DNA of 14,938 nucleotides from Ectocarpus siliculosus (taxonomy: Eukaryota > Sar > Phaeophyceae > Ectocarpales > Ectocarpaceae). Every line of letters starts with the position of its first letter. Within the stretch, counting starts at the first letter, position 1. The position numbers were made by a program, and so were the translations under genes. The notes beneath the pieces are model-generated. The model was not told where the DNA came from and searched no databases. It worked only from the letters and a program-made list of their open reading frames with translations. Positions 1-8,392 of the stretch are shown one piece after another. The stretch is from assembly GCA_000310025.1 (NCBI GenBank), contig FN648659.1, positions 75,244 to 90,181 of the forward strand. Reading direction: 5' to 3'.

Positions 1-188
1 TAACTTGGACAGGGCGAGTGGACACCACACCCTGTAACACTTCGCTCACACACGGAACGGAAAGCATTAAACAGATCAACTCAATTCTCGTGAAACACCA
101 AGACCATCAGACGCGCCTACTGCATGCCTAGCCCCCGAACGAAAAGCCTCCACATGGGATAGAGCTCAAATCGACAGACACGTGAAGT

Positions 189-2353
189 TCAGCGACGCGG
201 GATATCTCCGCCTTCAGTAGCGATTGTAACAGCAGAATCAGCAGGAGCGGCGTATGTAGCTTCCCCCGCAGCAGTAGAATCAGCGGCAGGCTGCACGTCA
301 TGGGTCCAGACGGCACCACACCATGGCATCTGGTAGAAGGAACGGGAGATATATGGGTACGGGGAGGGGAAGAAGGCACTTAGCAAGGGGGTCTGGTCAC
401 GCAGTCTACATACATACGACACAGGAAATTTTATTTATCGTTCTGTTTTTTCGGGCGCGGAAAGGGCTTGAAGTCCAGAGCACCATGAAGACAAACAACC
501 CTGTAAGGATTTCTTTCATGCTTCGCATAGGAATGTGGCCCCTAGAGAAGATGGAAAACCTATCTATACATGTACAGACCCGTGTATTTCTCAAAATACC
601 AGTATGCAAAACAAGAACAACAATAAAGTGATGTGTAGTTCTACCTGTACAGCAGCCAATGGGAAGATCCATGAATGAACATACATGCTGGTAGACTGTA
701 GTGGGGAACGCATGGAGAGGAAATTAATTTCCTAGAATGTGGAGATCATCTCCATAAAGGCTAGCATACAATCCCCCAACGTATGTCGAGGACGAACTCG
801 CTTCACATTTATTTGCCGTCGACAAGCACATGTCTGCTTTTGGTGGAACAACACTCGGGTTCGAATCCGCCACCAGCCATCATTACTTCCAAAAAATGGG
901 GGGGAAATGTTGGGGGACCAAAACAAATGTTCGAACTCGTGGTGGAACTTCTAAGGTGGCGTGGCGGACGCATGTAACGAACCCGTGAAATCACGCACAG
1001 AGGATTGATTGTGAAGAAGTGAATCGAATCGCTGCCAGCCGGTCGGGTTCCGGCTACCGTAAGAAGCCTCCTTGCCTACAGTAGTCAAGACTCGAAAAAG
1101 GAGGGGTATTGTGGGAATCACCTCCATGAAAGGCTACAATCTCCCAACGCCTTTCGAAACAAGTCCCTCATTTTCACAACAAGATCTCTAGACTTTCGGT
1201 GCCAAACAAGATTACCTTACTGGGAAGATCGAACACTAAAATATCTTGCCGCGGGGTTTCCAAATTCATTCTATCACCAATTCGTTCCCAAAACGAAGAA
1301 CCACAAACAAACACACGTCCCCTATGACGCCCGCTCACGCGGTCCCAGGTCGTGGCCTTTTGAAGTACGTGTGTTTTCAATCGCACTAAGACTGACGTCT
1401 TTTCATGGTCAGCCGGTCAGCGCGGTCGATGCAAATAACAAACACACACCCGCCGCCAGCCGGAACAAAATCCATCATTTTTTTTTTCTGTGAGTGAAAT
1501 GACAAAATAGTCCTGAGATGGCCTGAAAGCCGCACGTCAAGGAAGGGCAGTCAGCTCATATCGCAGCTGGCGTAGGAATATTTGAAGGTCGAAAGTGGGC
1601 GAACGAGAAGCTTTCAAGCGTGAAGGCTACCGAAGATGAATGGTCGAAGAGGGTGGCCGTGTAAGACTACCCGATCGGGGATCTACACTTGCGCGGTGTC
1701 CACGCAGAAGAAGCTTCAGCAGTAGTACGTACTACTACGGTATTGTATGTTGTAGTAAACTCAACCTTGAAACATGAAGGGATCCAATTAAACACTGGCA
1801 GGCCAGCAGACATCGCACAACTTTAAAATACCTGGGCCGTCATGATAGCCCTGAGCAACGAAGATACACCCTTGTCCGCCTGGTTGGACATGAGCGCGAG
1901 GCGTCCGTAGCCCACCAGCGACTGCGAACAGCAACGAAGCAAAAAATGACGTGAGCAGGGTTGGGCATGAGAGGGAGACCGCCAGCACGCCGGTCGGCCG
2001 CAAGCATTTCCGTCGAGGGTCCGCCCAATCATCCGTCGGTGCGTGCGTGTGTTGTACAAACAGGGCGTGTGTTGCCACGTACATGCGCCAAACAATACCA
2101 ATCGGCAGGCGACCACGCCAACACGAAGAGCACCACCAAAACAAGGCAAAATTAAAGCAGAATCATAATTATCATAATCAGTTTGGCGTCACCACCATCA
2201 TTAGCGGGAGGGTGCAGAAGCACCGCCGGGAGCCGCAGCATCAACAGGGACAGCAAGCAGCAGCAGCTACAGCAAGCGCACCTCGATGTGCTTCTCGCCG
2301 GTCCTCCGAAGCACCGCCATGTAGACGTTTCTGGCGCCGAGGGCGTCCCCCAT
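189..2353 (-). CDS. Possible small three-exon host gene, N-terminus faintly like 14-3-3
   Basis: Proposed minus-strand exons: A 2353-2282, B 1921-1832, C 329-189, all joined in phase 0, for a product of 100 residues. Exon A begins ATG in good context (AAGATGG) and reads MGDALGARNVYMAVLRRTGE; its donor is GAG|GTGCGC. Exon B follows the acceptor TTGCTGTTCGCAG, reads SLVGYGRLALMSNQADKG and onward, and ends CAG|GTATTT. Exon C follows a long pyrimidine tract ending TTCTACCAG, begins MPWCGAVWTHDVQ, continues Ala/Thr-rich and stops at TGA. NVYMA-x-L with E-x3-E recalls the first helix of 14-3-3 proteins, and VWTHDVQ recalls their LWTSD tail, but the conserved middle of that family (about 245 residues in full) is absent. 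It could be a truncated copy, an unrelated small gene, or part of a gene with exons I missed. ATG at 2353 may be internal if an acceptor is used at CAAG just before it. Intron B-C would be 1,502 bp. Confidence 0.33.
751..1178 (+). repeat. Diverged direct repeat, two copies of about 55 bp
   Basis: CTCCATAAAGGCTAGCATACAATC at about 751-774, continuing CCCAACG..TCGA, is matched at about 1123 by CTCCATGAAAGGCTACAATC with a short gap, again followed by CCCAACG..TTCGAAA and ending TTCAC in both. The copies are clearly related but diverged. They may be remnants of a dispersed repeat or an old local duplication. Confidence 0.5.
1721..1736. repeat. Perfect 16-bp palindrome
   Basis: AGTAGTACGTACTACT is identical to its reverse complement. 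It could be a dimeric protein-binding site or a chance result of the local AGT/ACT-rich sequence; nothing nearby decides its role. Confidence 0.6.
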
Positions 2354-4229
2354 CTTGAAAGCAGCAGACGGTGGGTCAACGCTTCATCGGCATCGTCGAA
2401 GAGGCCGCCTCGACCCGCAGTCCTATGATAACGATGCACGCGATGCCCGGAGTGGACACCGCCAGACACGCACATTCATCATGCGAACGTATGCCTTAGT
2501 CACTACTTACTCCTGGGACCTCGCATCCCTGCAATGCCGGGACGGAGCGATATGCCGGGTTTTCCTAGGCCCGGGCTACGTTTCAATGCGTGCAACCAGC
2601 CGGTCTGCTGCTGTGTGCCCTGGGTGTAGAAATCAAGATTCGGGGAAGAAACTGGATCTCTTTCGGATAGACACCCCGCTCACTACTTCTTATACAGTAC
2701 AATGAAAGGGGTTCCCGAAGCAAATGCAAAAAGCAGAAGAAAACAAAGGTACACGTAGGTAGCACTTCCACTAAGCCTATGGACCCACTGCTATTTTATC
2801 CGGGGCTCAAATTACTATTATCTGTGGAGAATACTACTACTGCTGTTGTTGGAATATGTATGTTGTGGGGGTGTTTGATTTAATTAATCGTTTTAAATAA
2901 ATGTAGAGATGAATTCATTGTGTTATGGTAAGAAAAGAAAAGGGAGCATTCTTTCAAATCTTTACCAAGCAATTAACTAGGGTACGAGTTTGTGCGAGTG
3001 ATATTTCTACTTCCACGATGTATGCACATTACATCATATGCAGATGTAGTCTACCCCACAAAAGTGAAAAAAACCCGTTCAGATTCGAAGATCTTCTACA
3101 TTGTGGCAAGTAGTATCGTCCATACAACGAGTAGACGAGGACTAAACGAGGATGGTTAGGAACAGCGTCAGTCATTCGCTGCGGTTGCACCGTCTACCAT
3201 TATAACTACTTGCAGGTCTCTCCCTAAACGTCTCGATAGCTCGCTACAGCCATGTCATACGGAAAAACCCGCGACGTTTCGCTTGTACTGCCTATTAGCA
3301 TCTACGACATAAAGGAATGCCTCTATGTCGGCGTACTAATTAGAGAGTACAACCGAAAAGTCGGGGGTTGCATCCGATGGCGGGGCTGTAGTGGGCTATC
3401 GACATGTTTCAGAGGGAGCCGGCACGCAGCGCGTGTTGTGCCCATCGCCGCTGCTGCTGTGCGCTGTAGAAATTTAAATATGGACATCAATGGGGAAAAG
3501 AACGCAACCAACCTCTGCCTGGTGCTCTGCAGCTTGGAGATATCTATCTGCAGATAACACCGGTGGCCAGAGGCAGGTTGTGGATAGGTTGGGGCACCGA
3601 TCACAACCTGGGGGGGGCAGGTCGTAGGGAGGTTGCCGCCCACAGTGTGCATATTTTCCCGCATCTCGGAGAGTGGCGTTATTCCAACCAACACAGCGAA
3701 CAGCAAGCCGAAAGAAAAAATGGGTTCAAGGATGAACTCGGCCTCCCAACCTCCCCCCCCAGGCTGTAGAGTCTGCACACCAAACGGACAGGCGCCGCCG
3801 ATGATGCTGCCGCTCTCGTTGCTCTACATACCTACTTTATGCACATCCTTGCGGTGTTTGGAGCTGCTTCTCTGTGGGTACGTACGACCAACTACTGCGA
3901 ATCAGTTGTTATCGCATGCTTCAACATGAGGCTACCGCCGCAAACAACAACGTGTAGGGAGATGTGCATGCATATGTGCTGACAAATAAAACCGCTCGAT
4001 CGAGCGAACCGACCAACCAAACACGGTTACCCAGGAGCAGTCTACACGTTTAGAAGCACTTATCTCGTATTCCCGCCACACCGCACGCTCCTCCCCCAGC
4101 AGGCCGTCTTGATGTGACCGACCAGGCTCACTCGTCTTCTTGGCGAGGTTGGCGGCACCATCGATCGAAAGAAAAACGTGCAGAGCCCACATCCTCTCTC
4201 TCTCTGATGACAAGGACGTCCGTGTGAGT
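2354..4229. other. Flanking stretch with no supported gene
   Basis: It holds an AT-rich zone around 2800-2910 with AATAAA at 2896-2901, an 8-G run at 3610-3617, and scattered short open frames. A minus-strand frame at 3778-3323 is open for 151 codons and has a hydrophobic stretch, but no family resemblance and no clear exon boundaries. I see no RNA gene here. Confidence 0.5.
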
Positions 4230-4365
4230 GGTTGTTGTTGAGAAGCACGATGACCACGAGATTGGCCAAAGGTCTATCTAATGGTAATCGTGCTTCTCAA
4301 CTAAAACTTGGCTGACTTGTGGTCTACTATATCTAAGTGGCCATCGCGCTTCTAAAACAACAACC
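4230..4365. mobile_element. MITE-like foldback element, 136 bp
   Basis: The left arm 4230-4257 (GGTTGTTGTTGAGAAGCACG and following bases) and the reverse complement of 4337-4365 agree at 25 of 28 aligned positions with one gap. A third, inverted copy of the core lies inside: 4237-4251 and 4287-4301 form a perfect 15-bp inverted repeat (GTTGAGAAGCACGAT) around a 35-bp loop. No coding capacity is present. The flanks do not show an obvious target duplication, and the ends do not resemble those of the large piggyBac element. Confidence 0.6.
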
Positions 4366-4387
4366 AACAGTGTTTGTTGGTTGTTGT
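4357..4387. repeat. Perfect 13-bp hairpin with 5-base loop
   Basis: ACAACAACCAACA (4357-4369), loop GTGTT, then TGTTGGTTGTTGT (4375-4387). It overlaps the right arm of the foldback element by 9 bp, so it may be part of its terminal structure or the scar of a second insertion. Confidence 0.75.
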
Positions 4388-4930
4388 GAATGGAGAATGG
4401 AGAGGATTCATCACGCTATTGGCGGAAGCGCTGACGTTTTTTGTTCTCGCCCATGACGTATTCCTTCCCAAACAGATGGCCGAACAGACCAAGAGCAAAG
4501 GTGAGGCCGAACAGACGGCGGCCGAACTATTCACTTGAACAGGCACAGAAGAGCCGGAAAGCGGGAAGCGGGGAGCAGACAGAGAGAAGGAGAAAAAGAT
4601 CCGGCCCGTGCGTAGTACGCAGCGTGACACCCCTCGTGAATGATGCACACCGATAGGCAGGTACTGTACCTAAGACTGCATCTAGAGATGTATTCTTTTG
4701 GTCGTTAGGTTAGCCGTGGGCTCTTCGAGTGAACGCAAATGGCGTCATGTGAGATCTATTGAATGAAGCTGTGGGGACACGTCGCCGCTTGGCAGAGCGT
4801 TGCTGACAGGGGCTACTTTTCTTGCATCGCCCCCTTGATGTCACAACACTGTGCTGCTCTCTCATGCATTTTCACCACACACTGGCATACGAGATGGCGG
4901 AGTGGAGACCGACAGCATTCGAATTATTTG
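4366..4930. other. Left flank of the transposon, no gene seen
   Basis: There are short open frames only. It contains two copies of GGCCGAACAGAC 27 bp apart (4478-4489 and 4505-4516), with a third partial copy just after. The stretch ends at the TTAA target of the large element. Confidence 0.5.
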
Positions 4931-4947
4931 TTAACCCTTTCGTGACT
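4931..4947 (+). repeat. Left terminal inverted repeat with TTAA target site
   Basis: The sequence is TTAA followed by CCCTTTCGTGACT. It matches the inverse complement of 14881-14897 at 16 of 17 positions including the TTAA. The identity ends after the 13-bp repeat, where the left side continues GGGTTC and the right side continues ACACCC. The transposase would cut between TTAA and CCC. Confidence 0.83.
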
Positions 4948-5480
4948 GGGTTCTTTCTGGATCTTCCGCGTTTTTTTTTGTTCTGCCGGGACCGAATAGA
5001 CCGATGAGTCATGAGACACACACACACGACACCCGCACTTGAACGTTTGCACGTTTGCGCACCAACAGGTTCCCACATGGGTCAACCGCACGCACCCCAT
5101 GGTGCCACAAAGGTTTAGTGCCCAACAGCAGCGTAACCCTCACGTGAAGAATGTGATGAGTGACCGATAACTACACTGACTGCTGTACTGCTGTATGTAG
5201 GTGCTGTCGGAAACCGGAGGAGAGAGAGAGGAGAGGGCACCGTATTTCTTTACCCCAAACACGATTACATGGTGATAGTCTACATGGATACAGCAGCAGC
5301 AGTAGAGATACATCGCATGCACAGCAGTTCTACCCCGCCGCCGATGCAGCACACTGGCGCAAGGCATGGCACCGCCTCTAATGCCACTTGGTTGGGTGGT
5401 AAATCCAGCGGAGACAAGAAGCACACACGCACGCGGTTTGTTTGTTGGATGCATGCATGCGAAACGAAATGAAAAAGCAC

Positions 5481-5520
5481 CAGCAGCAGCAGCAGCAGCC
5501 CGCCGCAGCAGCAGCAGCAA
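5481..5520 (+). repeat. CAG trinucleotide runs
   Basis: (CAG)6 at 5481-5498, a CCCGCCG interruption, then (CAG)4 followed by CAA at 5506-5520. They lie upstream of the two-exon gene and outside any supported coding region. Confidence 0.8.
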
Positions 5521-5707
5521 GCACGAGCCGCGCGAGAGATAAACTATGCCTTGTGGTGGCGGTTGGTTGAAGACGGACAAGGAATACACTCGAACACACA
5601 CTCGCGCAGGAGAACTCGGGGAGAGGCCTCGTAAGCTTGGCCTTCAGTTCTGCAACCACATTCCGAAGGCAAGGAAGAAGGCACACAAGTCAACAGCGAG
5701 AGCATGC

Positions 5708-5765
5708 TTTATCGTGCCAGATAAAGACAGGTTTTATCATGCCTCCTATCGTGCCTGTAGTCACG
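5708..5765 (+). repeat. Motif cluster resembling the right subterminal sequence
   Basis: TTTATCGTGCC (5708-5718), TTTATCATGCC (5733-5743) and CCTATCGTGCC (5745-5755) are followed by TGTAGTCACG (5756-5765). TTATCGTGCCTG recurs at 14845-14856 and TGTAGTCACG at 14878-14887, in the same order and orientation, just inside and overlapping the right TIR. These may be transposase-binding motifs. Confidence 0.5.
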
Positions 5766-5890
5766 AAAACCCTCTCAAAAACGCGAAGGCACGGGGGCGG
5801 GTGTCTCTTTTTGACACTTTGTCACTCCGCCACAGCCTGCCAGCACAACAGCAGCAACAACAGCAGTACAGCAGTACCAACATCACCACC

Positions 5891-7126
5891 ATGGACCCAG
5901 AGGACATCGCTCAGTTCTGGGAGGCCAAAGCGGCTGAGTGGGACCCAGTGAATGCTCCCCTAGTTGTGTGGGACGAGCTGGTTCTCATCGCGGACACAAC
6001 ACCCCAGCTCCTGCCCGAGGCGACATCTGCTGCAGCCAGGGCGGTTGGGAAGCGGTTCTGCTGCCACGGGGACAACGAGCCCCAGCCCCTCCCAGACATA
6101 AGGAGGACCGCAGCTCAGCAGCACCCCGGACTCTGCGGGTACCACCACTCCCGCTGGATCGGGGATGTAGATTTCGCAAAGGCAGCCGAGAGGAGCTCGG
6201 GGGGGCAGGTCACAGCGAAGCGTCTGAGGAATCAAGTAAGTATAGTACAATTGATATTTGGCAACCCCACAAATGATGGGCTGCTGACCCAGATCGGTTG
6301 TGCACCTGCTGTGCGCGTTGCACCTCGTGTATTATAGGTGTGCTTCACGTTCAGCTTTGTTTGACATGGTGGCTTGTAAGAGTGCTACAACAGTACACTA
6401 GGCCCACAAACTTCAACCTGGACTAACGTGCGTGTGTTTTTCGAGCCTGCGGATCAAGCAGCTGCCAGACAGATCATATCACCACACGAAGTAGACAGGA
6501 AAGAGGGATGGGAGACCTGAAAGACGCGTTTACAGCAACCCTATCCCTATGAACCTCCGCAATGCTCAGCAAATGCTCTGGAAAGACAAGCGGCGCCCAG
6601 CGCGTCGACTCCCCTTTTGAGACAGATATGGTGTTATCTTCCGTATCAGTTAGGTTGGAGACTCTCCCATTTCGTACGAATAGGCTGGCAGCCCGCAGCT
6701 TTGTACTCCCCGCATTAGACAGCAGTAGGGGTAACGATGTACTGGGGAGGCCGAGCATAATTTTCTGTCTTGTCCGAAGTTAGGTTTTGTAATCCGAACG
6801 GGCGGTTAGTAGTCCGAACGGAGAAAAAGACGCACGCGCCGCCCCATTGCGTGAACGTCTGTCTCTCACAGATACTGCATGCCACGTAACGTTTGTTGGC
6901 TCTCCATTTTCCCACGAAAGACTGGAGTGCACGCTCTAAAAAAACAAGCCTACGTCGTCGTTTTTTCCCCCGCAACGTGCAGGCTTCGTTCGACGTGAGC
7001 ACCCGCCTCAACGCGAGGGGTCGTGGCGTTCAAATCACGAGGAGGGACTGCTTCACGCAGGCGTGCCGCGCGGTGTGGCCGGGAGACGAAGCCATACCAG
7101 CGGCCATTGCGGAGGCATTGTCGTGA
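5891..7126 (+). CDS. Two-exon gene carried by the transposon, 162-residue protein of unknown function
   Basis: Exon 1 is 5891-6235 and exon 2 is 6983-7126. The ATG at 5891 sits in a strong context (ACCACCATGG). The donor is CAA|GTAAGT, a consensus site. The acceptor follows TTTTTTCCCCCGCAACGTGCAG, with a strong pyrimidine tract, and both joins are phase 0; the intron is 747 bp. I do not recognise a family. Exon 1 starts MDPEDIAQFWEAKAAEW, is acidic and Trp-rich, and has Cys57, Cys58, His59, Cys82, His85 and His86, which might bind a metal. Exon 2 is basic, with Arg-rich RLNARGRGVQITRR, and ends IAEALS. No signal peptide or membrane segment is seen. The gene lies wholly inside the element and faces the transposase gene, so it may be an accessory transposition factor or captured cargo; the sequence does not decide. 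The frame is open upstream to an ATG at 5546, but that stretch is low-complexity (Gln run) and looks like 5' leader. Confidence 0.62.
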
Positions 7127-7164
7127 TTCTCGAGCGCGTGTTTTAGGCTGATCATGGAGCCTGA

Positions 7165-7190
7165 GGGGTGGGGTGGGGGGGTGGAGAGGG
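7165..7190 (+). other. G-quadruplex-type tract
   Basis: Four G runs (GGGG, GGGG, G7, GGG) are separated by T, T and TGGAGA. It begins 39 bp after the stop codon of the two-exon gene and would be in the transcript on that strand. Confidence 0.6.
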
Positions 7191-7477
7191 TTTCGTACTT
7201 ACAAGAGTTTCGAGCAGACCCTCAAGGTTTGCGCTCGGCTAGTTTGCAGGGCGTCGTGCCCCCGCATGACTTTGAGTTCGCTGGGTTTGTCGTTCAATTC
7301 GCTGGGGTTATTTGGAGAAAGAGTGCTGCAAGGCACAACTCGGTGGAACAACCGATGGTGCAATGGTGTGATCTGAAAATTCCGTATGTTTCGTCGCATG
7401 TTGCAGGCGCACTCGCCGGGAGATGTGTATTGCATTTTCGCAGAGATCAGCGCCTTGGTTTCGAGATGAAGAAATGG

Positions 7478-7483
7478 AATAAA
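7478..7483 (+). terminator. Possible poly(A) signal AATAAA for the 5891-7126 gene
   Basis: AATAAA lies about 350 bp after the stop codon of the two-exon gene, on the same strand. It is a plausible 3'-end signal, but the hexamer also occurs by chance and many algae use other signals. Confidence 0.25.
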
Positions 7484-7727
7484 CATGGAACAAATGATCT
7501 TGCAAGTATTCACGACTTGATCGCATGAAGGTCTCCGGAATGTCTGTCATTGGCACACGGTTGGATTCCGATGCCGTTTGCGGTCTCTGAACTACTGGTG
7601 AGCACCACCGGCACGTGGTGTGTATGACGTTGTCGCACGAAAGGACTAGACTACACCGCACGCAGTGAAAAAACTAAAGTGCCAGGAAAACGTTGTTTAT
7701 CTAGATGCCGAAGACTTCTTTCGATTT

Positions 7728-7759
7728 TATCTGCAAACCTTGGTATCTGCAAACCTTGT
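7728..7759 (+). repeat. 16-bp tandem duplication
   Basis: TATCTGCAAACCTTGG is followed directly by TATCTGCAAACCTTGT. It is non-coding and looks like a small slippage duplication. Confidence 0.75.
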
Positions 7760-8392
7760 ACACTTCGTACTCCATTCCTTGTCTACGTGCGAACATGTCT
7801 GTCGACCAAAGCACGGGATACCGACGCCAAACCTAAGGCTCTTGCCACATAGGTTTCGGGTTAAAAACGACACACAACGAGCGATACACGAGCCGTGGCT
7901 AATCGCAACAACACTGACAGTAGTCACAAGCGAATGGGGGCTAAAGGGGGGGGGGCTAAAAACTCACTACCGCAGGTGACACCGCCGGCGCCCACCAACA
8001 GTTGCCCGACAAGCACTCTTCACCGCATATCCCGGAGGACGCTTCAGACTCTAAAGACACACGCTTTCAGAAATAGCGCGGAATAAAAGACCTACAATAT
8101 TGTGATTCAGTAACTTGCACTTTATCTCGCAAGGATGAAAACGATCGTACTTCGACCGCTACATGATACAGATGGGTGGTAAACAAGTACACAACACAAA
8201 CGCCCCACACTATAATACCACTGCTATCGGGAAGACACAACAGGTAAACGACGGAGTAAAACATTTTCATGACGGACGGGAAGATGATGCGCTACGATCA
8301 GTCTGCCTGCCAAAAAATATGTCAAGGGACCCTTACACGAGTCGATCCCTGTTTCCTCCGCCCGAAACACTCGCAACAACAACAAAAAACGG

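Larger units (their letters stand above)
330..1831. other. Stretch with no convincing gene (possible intron of the minus-strand gene)
   Basis: Both strands were read. Open frames here are short and lack recognisable motifs. It holds a diverged direct repeat (751-807 and 1123-1178), a GGTTCGAATCC box at 858-868, a poly-T run near 1480 and a 16-bp palindrome at 1721-1736. If exons B and C of the proposed gene belong together this is their intron. Confidence 0.4.
4948..5890. promoter_or_regulatory. Left subterminal region and 5' region of the two-exon gene
   Basis: This stretch lies between the left TIR and the ATG at 5891, so it must carry the promoter and leader of that gene. I see no clear TATA box. 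It holds a TIR-like motif at 5133-5147, CAG runs at 5288-5299 and 5481-5520, a cluster of TATCRTGCC motifs at 5708-5755, and a CAG/CAA-rich leader at 5846-5873. Confidence 0.4.
7127..8392. other. Convergent intergenic stretch between the two element genes
   Basis: It holds the 3' side of the plus-strand gene and of the minus-strand transposase gene. I see no gene in it. It contains a G-rich tract (7165-7190), AATAAA at 7478-7483 and at 8082-8087 on the plus strand, a 16-bp tandem repeat at 7728-7759 and an 11-12 base G run near 7946. A 124-codon plus-strand frame at 7154-7528 has no recognisable features. Confidence 0.5.

Noticed and set aside
841-880. tRNA gene suggested by GGTTCGAATCC and a following CCA
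   Set aside because: The T stem does not pair beyond two bases, and no D arm, anticodon arm or A box can be placed upstream at the right spacing.
3323-3778. 151-codon minus-strand open frame with a hydrophobic stretch
   Set aside because: No family resemblance, and no pair of splice sites or start context that would make a gene model; left unassigned.
5546-5890. N-terminal extension of the 5891-7126 gene from an in-frame ATG at 5546
   Set aside because: The added sequence is low-complexity with a Gln run, and the ATG at 5891 has a near-ideal context, so it is more likely leader.
6474-6783. Open frames on both strands between the two exons of the cargo gene
   Set aside because: They lie in the intron bounded by GTAAGT and a strong acceptor, with no motif or supporting splice sites.
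7154-7528. 124-codon plus-strand open frame after the cargo gene
   Set aside because: No splice link, weak composition, no recognisable motif; it probably lies in the 3' region.
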